Origin: Nocardia brasiliensis ATCC 700358 | Lineage (GTDB): Bacteria; Actinomycetota; Actinomycetes; Mycobacteriales; Mycobacteriaceae | Direction of reading: 5' to 3' | DNA length: 64,000 bases | Assembly: GCF_000250675.2 (NCBI RefSeq) | Contig: NC_018681.1 | Location: forward strand, 3,782,001 to 3,846,000 | Shown here: positions 59,579 to 64,000 of the stretch, one piece after another | How the letters are laid out: each line of letters opens with the position of its first letter | Position numbering within the stretch: the stretch's first letter is position 1 | The notes under the pieces: model-generated | What the model saw: the letters and a program-made list of their open reading frames with translations, nothing else | Databases searched by the model: none | What the model was told of the DNA's origin: nothing | Position numbers and translations under genes: made by a program

Positions 59579-61447
59579 ATGAATCGCACGCGATCTATCT
59601 CGACAGTGAACGGCATCGCCGTCGAATGCCGGAAAACGGTCGCCGACCGCATCATCGAGCTGATCGCCGCGCACACCGACCATGTTTTCGGCGTCGGCGG
59701 CGCGAACATCGAGGACGTCTACGACGCGCTGCACCGCAGCGCCGCGCCCCTCACCGGCGTCGTCGCGAAACACGAGTTCGGTGCCGCGACCATGGCCGAC
59801 GGCTATGCCCGCACCACCAATCGCCTGGGCGTCGTGGTCGCGACATCCGGCGGTGGAGCCCTGAATCTCGTTGCCGCGCTGGGCGAATCGTTCGACTCGC
59901 GGATACCGGTACTGGCGCTGGTCGGTCAGCCGCCGCGCTCGCTGGAAGGCCACGGCGCCTTCCAGGACACCGGTGGCGGCCACGGCCGCATCGACGCCGA
60001 ACGCCTGTTCGGCGCCGTCGCACGAATCTGTCTGCGCCTGGACCGAGCCGAGGGCGTCACCGAGGTCGTCGCCCGAGCGATCGAAGCCGCACAGGCGGGC
60101 GGCCCAGCAGTCCTTTTGCTCCCCAAAGACATTCAGGCGCAACAGGCGCCCGACGAAGAAACTCGGCCGATCGACCCTGGACCGAGGCCACTCGCCCGCG
60201 TTGTCGGTGAACCATACGGAAACGGTGCGAAGCGGGGTAGAGGCGGAGCGCAGCCTGACGGCGCGGGGCCGCGCGAGTGTGTGGCGGAGAGCGATGGCGG
60301 GCAGTCCCGTGCTCGCGCGGCTCGGCTCGGCGACGCTGTGTCCGAACCGAACTCGGCCGTGCCCGGCGATGGCCTGCACGCGCACGACGGGGTGCGGGGC
60401 GACGGCGCGGTGCGTGCGGGTGTGTGGCGCACCGTGATCATCGCGGGACCCGAGGTGGCGCGGGCCGACGCGCGAGGGGAATTGCTCGCTGCCGCAGTGG
60501 CCTTGGGGGCGGCGGTGGCGGTGACGCCTGACGCCAAAGACACCTTTCCCAACGGGCACGCGCACTTCGCGGGGATCGTGGGGAGCATGGGGCATCCGCG
60601 GGTGGCGGAGGTTTTGGCCGGTGCCGAGTTGTGCGTTGTGGTCGGCACTCCGCTGCCCTTGCTCGCCAGGGCGGGGCTCGAGGCCGCGCTCGCCGCGTGC
60701 CCGCGGATATGGCATATCGGCACCGATCGCGCGTTCGTGCGCACAGACGCATGGCTGTGTGGTCCACTGCGGACCCGGTTGGCCGAGCTGGCCGCGTCGG
60801 CGGCGACCGATGCGATCGCCCGGGCACCGATCGTGCCTGCGCCACTGCGGGTTCCGCATGCCGCGGGCCCCGGCGTGCGCTACCGCGACGCCGTCGACGC
60901 GATCGCCGCACGCTTGACACCGGGCACCGACGTGGTGGTCGACGCGGGCAACACCGGCGCGGCCGCGGTCCATCACCTGCCCGTACCGCCGGGCGGCCGC
61001 TTCGTGATCGCGTTGGGCATGGGCGGCATGGGCTACGCGTTCGGCGCGGGCATCGGCAGCGCGCTGGGCCGGCGGCGGCGCACGTTCGTCCTCGCCGGGG
61101 ACGGCGCCTACTTCATGCACGGTCACGAGGTGCACACCGCGGTCGAGTACCACGCGCCGGTCACGTTCGTGATCTTCAACAACAACGCGCACGCCATGTG
61201 CGTCACCCGCGAACAGCTCTACTACTCCGGCGATTACACCTACAACAGGTTCGGGCCCGCGCGCATCGGCGCGGCGGTGGCCGCCATGTTCCCGCAGCTG
61301 CCGGCATATTCCGCGGACACGCGGGCCGAGTTCGAGGCCGCACTCGACGCGACCGCAGTCGCGACCGGCCCGGTCTTCCTCGAAATCCGCTGCGACCCAG
61401 ACGAAATCCCACCCTTCGCCCCCTTCCTGAAGGAGCTGTACGCATGA
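59579..61447 (+). CDS. Thiamine-diphosphate-dependent enzyme, acetolactate-synthase-like
   Basis: A 622-residue ThDP enzyme. The N-terminal pyrimidine domain has the cofactor Glu66 in KHEFGAATMADGYAR. The C-terminal domain has the ThDP-binding GDGAYFMHGHE (near 506) ending FNNNAHA. Family members decarboxylate 2-oxo acids and join the carbanion to an aldehyde, oxo acid or acyl acceptor. Between the first two domains (about residues 206-285) lies an unusual Gly/Arg/Ala-rich insertion. The ATG at 59579 has no ribosome-binding site; TTG at 59570 is an alternative. ATGA overlap with the next gene shows an operon. Confidence 0.88.
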   Translation: MNRTRSISTVNGIAVECRKTVADRIIELIAAHTDHVFGVGGANIEDVYDALHRSAAPLTGVVAKHEFGAATMADGYARTTNRLGVVVATSGGGALNLVAALGESFDSRIPVLALVGQPPRSLEGHGAFQDTGGGHGRIDAERLFGAVARICLRLDRAEGVTEVVARAIEAAQAGGPAVLLLPKDIQAQQAPDEETRPIDPGPRPLARVVGEPYGNGAKRGRGGAQPDGAGPRECVAESDGGQSRARAARLGDAVSEPNSAVPGDGLHAHDGVRGDGAVRAGVWRTVIIAGPEVARADARGELLAAAVALGAAVAVTPDAKDTFPNGHAHFAGIVGSMGHPRVAEVLAGAELCVVVGTPLPLLARAGLEAALAACPRIWHIGTDRAFVRTDAWLCGPLRTRLAELAASAATDAIARAPIVPAPLRVPHAAGPGVRYRDAVDAIAARLTPGTDVVVDAGNTGAAAVHHLPVPPGGRFVIALGMGGMGYAFGAGIGSALGRRRRTFVLAGDGAYFMHGHEVHTAVEYHAPVTFVIFNNNAHAMCVTREQLYYSGDYTYNRFGPARIGAAVAAMFPQLPAYSADTRAEFEAALDATAVATGPVFLEIRCDPDEIPPFAPFLKELYA

Positions 61448-62100
61448 CCGAACCCGCCGCCGCGCCGATCGAGGTCCCGGATGTCGAAGTGCCGGGCGTC
61501 TATCGGATCGAGAACATCAGCGTCAAAGAAGGCATGCCGATCGTCCTGGACATGACCCGCGCGGTGTATCCGCACGACGAGGTCTACGGGCAGTTCTGCA
61601 CCGTGAACGAGTTCGTCGCCGCGCCGCCGGACGAGGTGTTCGAGTACCTGTCCGATACCCGCAGCCTGTGCGAATGGACCTACAGCATGCGGGGTTTCGA
61701 GCGCACCGCCGAACCGGACCTGTGGGTGTCCGACGATCGGATCGGCGAACACACCCGCATCTACACCCGCACGGTCGCCAACGCCGCGGCACGAACCGTC
61801 GATTATCACTGTGCCTGGGATCAATCCGAGCACCTCTGGATGATCTATCTGATGCGCGTGCTCGACGCGCAGGTGGTGCTGAACAAGCCGGGGTCGGTGG
61901 TCGTGTGGACCAACTGTCACCACCCGTTCTACGACGAGAACGGCTACCCCGACACCGCGCCGCCGGATCGCCCGGTCTGGGTCGGGGATTTCTGGAATCT
62001 CTTCTACGCGGGTCACCTGCTGGAACTGCGGAACCTGAAAGCGATCTGCGAGCACCGCCACGCCAAAGGCGAACCGGTCAAGCCGAAATGGATGGACTGA
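61444..62100 (+). CDS. SRPBCC-like protein in the ThDP/KAS-III operon
   Basis: A 218-residue protein with a possible SRPBCC/START-like core: FCTVNEFVAAPPDEVFEYLSDTRSLCEWTYSM (read in part) fits the N-terminal beta-alpha-alpha start of the fold, and strands such as TRIYTRTVANAAARTVDYHC follow. The C-terminus, with NLFYAGHLLELRNLKAICEH, is helical as in the fold. Cyclases and aromatases of this fold handle reactive keto intermediates, which fits the operon. It is coupled by ATGA to the ThDP gene and by TGATG to the KAS-III-like gene. Confidence 0.7.
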   Translation: MTEPAAAPIEVPDVEVPGVYRIENISVKEGMPIVLDMTRAVYPHDEVYGQFCTVNEFVAAPPDEVFEYLSDTRSLCEWTYSMRGFERTAEPDLWVSDDRIGEHTRIYTRTVANAAARTVDYHCAWDQSEHLWMIYLMRVLDAQVVLNKPGSVVVWTNCHHPFYDENGYPDTAPPDRPVWVGDFWNLFYAGHLLELRNLKAICEHRHAKGEPVKPKWMD

Positions 62101-63122
62101 TGGGCACAACGACCGAAACCGTAAGCCTGGCAGACGTTTCCAGCTATCTGCCGAAGAACCGGGTCACCGCGGACTATTTCGCCCGCTACGCCGATCCGGC
62201 GGACAACACCTCGAACGCGATGTTCAAGTCCCCGCCGTTCCGGCACCACATCGCGCCCGGCGAGACGCCGGCCGACATGGCGGAGCAGGCGATCGCGCCG
62301 ATGCTCGAACGCCGGGGCAGCGAATTCCTCAGCGAGATCGACGTTCTCATCGTGCACACACAGATCCCCGAGCTGGGCATCGTCGGTAACGGGGGAGAGG
62401 TCGCCGCGCGGCTCGGGCTCGCCCCGGAGTGGCTGATCGACCTGCACAACGGCGGGTGTGTGGCGTTCGTCTACGCGATGAAGATCGCCAGGCAGCTCCT
62501 GCTGAGCAGTGCCGCGCGTGCCGCGTTGATCGTCACCGTGCAGAACGCGGCGGGCCAGATCTTCACCCAGGAGCAGGTGCGGCCCAAGCCGCAGGCCGCC
62601 ATTCCCGGGGACGGCGCGGGCGTCGGTCTGCTCGTGAAGTCCGGCGAGTCACCGATTCTCGACGTGGAAGCCCGGCATCTGCCGGGGTACGCGGGCCAGA
62701 TGACGGTGCTCGCGGATCCGCCGCGCAAATACTGGGAGGCGGGCCCGGGCCAGATGCATGTCGGCTTCACCGAGTCGAAGATCGCGAAAGTCCTCGCCCG
62801 GGGCAATCGCATCGTGCCGGAGGTGGCGCACGCGGTATGCGGGCGGATCGGCGTACGGGCGGACGAGCTGGACCTGCTCGTGACGAACCAGCCGAACCGT
62901 GCCTTCTTGCGCAATTGGCGTGACGCACTGCAACTTCCGGTCGACCGGCATCCCGACACGTTCGACGAGTGCGGCAACCTGTTCGCCGCGGGCATCCCGG
63001 TGACGCTCGATCACGCGGTGCGCGCCGGGAAAGTGCCCGCCGGATCGCTGCTGCTGCTCGCCGGTTTCGCGCATGCCGGGGATTTCGCGGCGGCCGCCGC
63101 GGTGCGCTGGGGTGGACGCTGA
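62100..63122 (+). CDS. Ketoacyl-ACP-synthase-III-like enzyme with altered catalytic triad
   Basis: The 340-residue protein has the thiolase fold of FabH-like enzymes. The nucleophile is Cys120 in LHNGGCVAFVYAM. The usual catalytic His motif HQAN reads N263-Q-P-N, so His is replaced by Asn. The later Asn is Asn293 in ECGNLFAAG, and the terminal LLLLAGFAHAGDFAAA matches the family. Loss of the His suggests acyl transfer to oxygen or nitrogen nucleophiles rather than decarboxylative condensation, as in several biosynthetic KAS-III homologues. The start overlaps the previous stop by one base. Confidence 0.88.
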   Translation: MGTTTETVSLADVSSYLPKNRVTADYFARYADPADNTSNAMFKSPPFRHHIAPGETPADMAEQAIAPMLERRGSEFLSEIDVLIVHTQIPELGIVGNGGEVAARLGLAPEWLIDLHNGGCVAFVYAMKIARQLLLSSAARAALIVTVQNAAGQIFTQEQVRPKPQAAIPGDGAGVGLLVKSGESPILDVEARHLPGYAGQMTVLADPPRKYWEAGPGQMHVGFTESKIAKVLARGNRIVPEVAHAVCGRIGVRADELDLLVTNQPNRAFLRNWRDALQLPVDRHPDTFDECGNLFAAGIPVTLDHAVRAGKVPAGSLLLLAGFAHAGDFAAAAAVRWGGR

Positions 63123-63134
63123 GGGCCGCGGGTG

Positions 63135-64000
63135 ATGCACACCGCGCAACGCGGCCATCGGCTGTCCTTGAACGAAAACCCGTACGGCCCGCTGCCTTCG
63201 GTGCGGCGGGCGCTGACCGGGGCGCTCGGCGCGGCGAACCGGTATCCGGAGTTCCTGCCGCGCAGGCTGCCCGAGCTGATCGCGGGGCGGCTCGGCTACC
63301 CGCCGGAGCAGGTGGTGGTCGGTGCGGGCGCGACCGGCGTGATCATGCACATCCTGCAGGAGTTCGTGCCGCCGGGTGCGGGGGTGGTGCTGGCGACGCC
63401 CACCTTCGACGGCTACCCGCTGCTGACCGCGACGGTCGGCGGCCGGGTGGTGGAAGTCCCCTTGACGCCGACCGGGCACCAGGATCTGCCCGCGCTGGCC
63501 GCGGCCGTCGACGAGCGGACGGCCGTCGTCGTGTTGTGCAGCCCGCACAATCCGACCGGAACCGCGATCCGGCACGCGGAACTCGCGGAATTCCTGGAAC
63601 ATACCGCTCGGTCGGTCGTGGTGGTTTTCGATGAGGCCTACGTCGACTTCGTGCGGCCGAGCGAGCGGGTGCGCACCGCCGAGCTACTCGCGCGTCATCC
63701 GAACCTGATCGTGATGCGCACCTTCTCCAAGGCGTACGGGTTGGCCGCGCTTCGGGTCGGTTATGCGCTCGGCTCGGTGCCGATCATGGCCCGAATCCGG
63801 CGCTGGCAGTTGCCTTTCGGGATGACCGCCCTAGCGGAGGCGGGGGTGCGTGCCTGCTACGCGGCGGAGGCGGAACTGGCGGTGCGCACCGCGACGATCA
63901 CCCGCGAGTGCGACAGGCTCACGACGGGGCTGCGCGAGCTGGGCTATCAGGTGCCGGCCAGTAGCGCGAACTTCGTCTATCTCACCGGTTGCGATGCGCT
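63135..64000 (+). CDS. HisC-like PLP aminotransferase (5' part, cut by window end)
   Basis: About 288 residues are visible of a fold-type I aminotransferase of the histidinol-phosphate/aromatic subfamily: LSLNENPYGPLPSV, the VVGAGATGVIM cofactor phosphate loop, CSPHNPTG, VVFDEAYVDF and the PLP lysine K199 in TFSKAYGLAALRVGY. Such enzymes interconvert aromatic amino acids and 2-oxo acids. It begins 12 bp after the KAS-III-like gene with GAGGG upstream; a GTG three bases earlier is possible. In the operon it could supply an aromatic 2-oxo acid to the ThDP enzyme or aminate its product. Confidence 0.9.
   Translation, partial: MHTAQRGHRLSLNENPYGPLPSVRRALTGALGAANRYPEFLPRRLPELIAGRLGYPPEQVVVGAGATGVIMHILQEFVPPGAGVVLATPTFDGYPLLTATVGGRVVEVPLTPTGHQDLPALAAAVDERTAVVVLCSPHNPTGTAIRHAELAEFLEHTARSVVVVFDEAYVDFVRPSERVRTAELLARHPNLIVMRTFSKAYGLAALRVGYALGSVPIMARIRRWQLPFGMTALAEAGVRACYAAEAELAVRTATITRECDRLTTGLRELGYQVPASSANFVYLTGCDA

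Noticed and set aside
1..64000. tRNA, rRNA, insertion sequences, integrases or prophage genes
   Set aside because: I looked for T-loop sequences and transposase, integrase or phage motifs while reading and found none; a dedicated RNA search was not possible.

Overview
The window is high-GC actinobacterial DNA, most likely from Nocardia or a close mycolate-containing relative. Evidence for this is dense GC-ending codon use, frequent GTG/TTG starts, ATGA-coupled operons, LGFP-repeat cell-wall proteins, a BlaC-like Tat/lipo class A beta-lactamase, Roadblock/LC7 proteins and large PKS/NRPS genes. The genus is an inference; no rRNA or tRNA gene is visible.

1-16 kb is a patchwork of small catabolic and defence units, several with a visible regulator and operator. 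They are a Rieske oxygenase with a TetR gene and paired dyads; an alpha/beta hydrolase; a siderophore-interacting flavoreductase behind an iron-box-like site; an amino-acid permease; a TetR gene divergent from two MpaB/Lcp-type (DUF2236) oxygenases plus a ferredoxin; and a TetR-class repressor divergent from a TetX-like flavin monooxygenase across two near-canonical tet operators. A UbiB-like kinase, an endonuclease/phosphatase-family protein and a DHA2 exporter follow.

16.4-42.2 kb is a single collinear biosynthetic cluster on the plus strand, nearly every gene overlapping the next. It runs CPBP protease, ACP-KS-AT-PCP, C-PCP-C-A-PCP, KS-AT-ACP, C-A-MT-PCP-reductase, fatty-acyl-AMP ligase, BtrH-like acyltransferase, FkbH-like glyceryl transferase, free ACP, MaoC-SDR fusion and a two-gene ABC exporter. 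The predicted logic is an activated fatty acyl starter, malonyl extension, an amino acid of unknown identity, malonyl extension, then methylated threonine and reductive release. One module has no adenylation domain. A second, glyceryl-type building block may be attached by the BtrH-like enzyme.

42-49 kb holds small accessory genes and an unusual pair of divergent units: an ABBA-fold (NphB-like) aromatic prenyltransferase facing three tandem Roadblock/LC7 proteins across a 384-bp region with repeated dyads. 49.9-51.2 kb is a gene-free structured region with a long imperfect inverted repeat, a 32-bp perfect palindrome and direct repeats. 52.2-52.7 kb carries a degenerate repeat array.

51-59 kb contains a macro-domain protein, SRPBCC proteins, a leaderless VOC/TipA-type MerR operon, the beta-lactamase, two tandem LGFP proteins with TTG starts, a dehydrogenase, a DUF574 methyltransferase and a small membrane protein. 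59.5-64 kb starts a second small-molecule cluster: ThDP enzyme, SRPBCC protein, KAS-III-like enzyme with an altered active site, and a HisC-like aminotransferase cut by the window end. This set resembles acyloin-type pathways.
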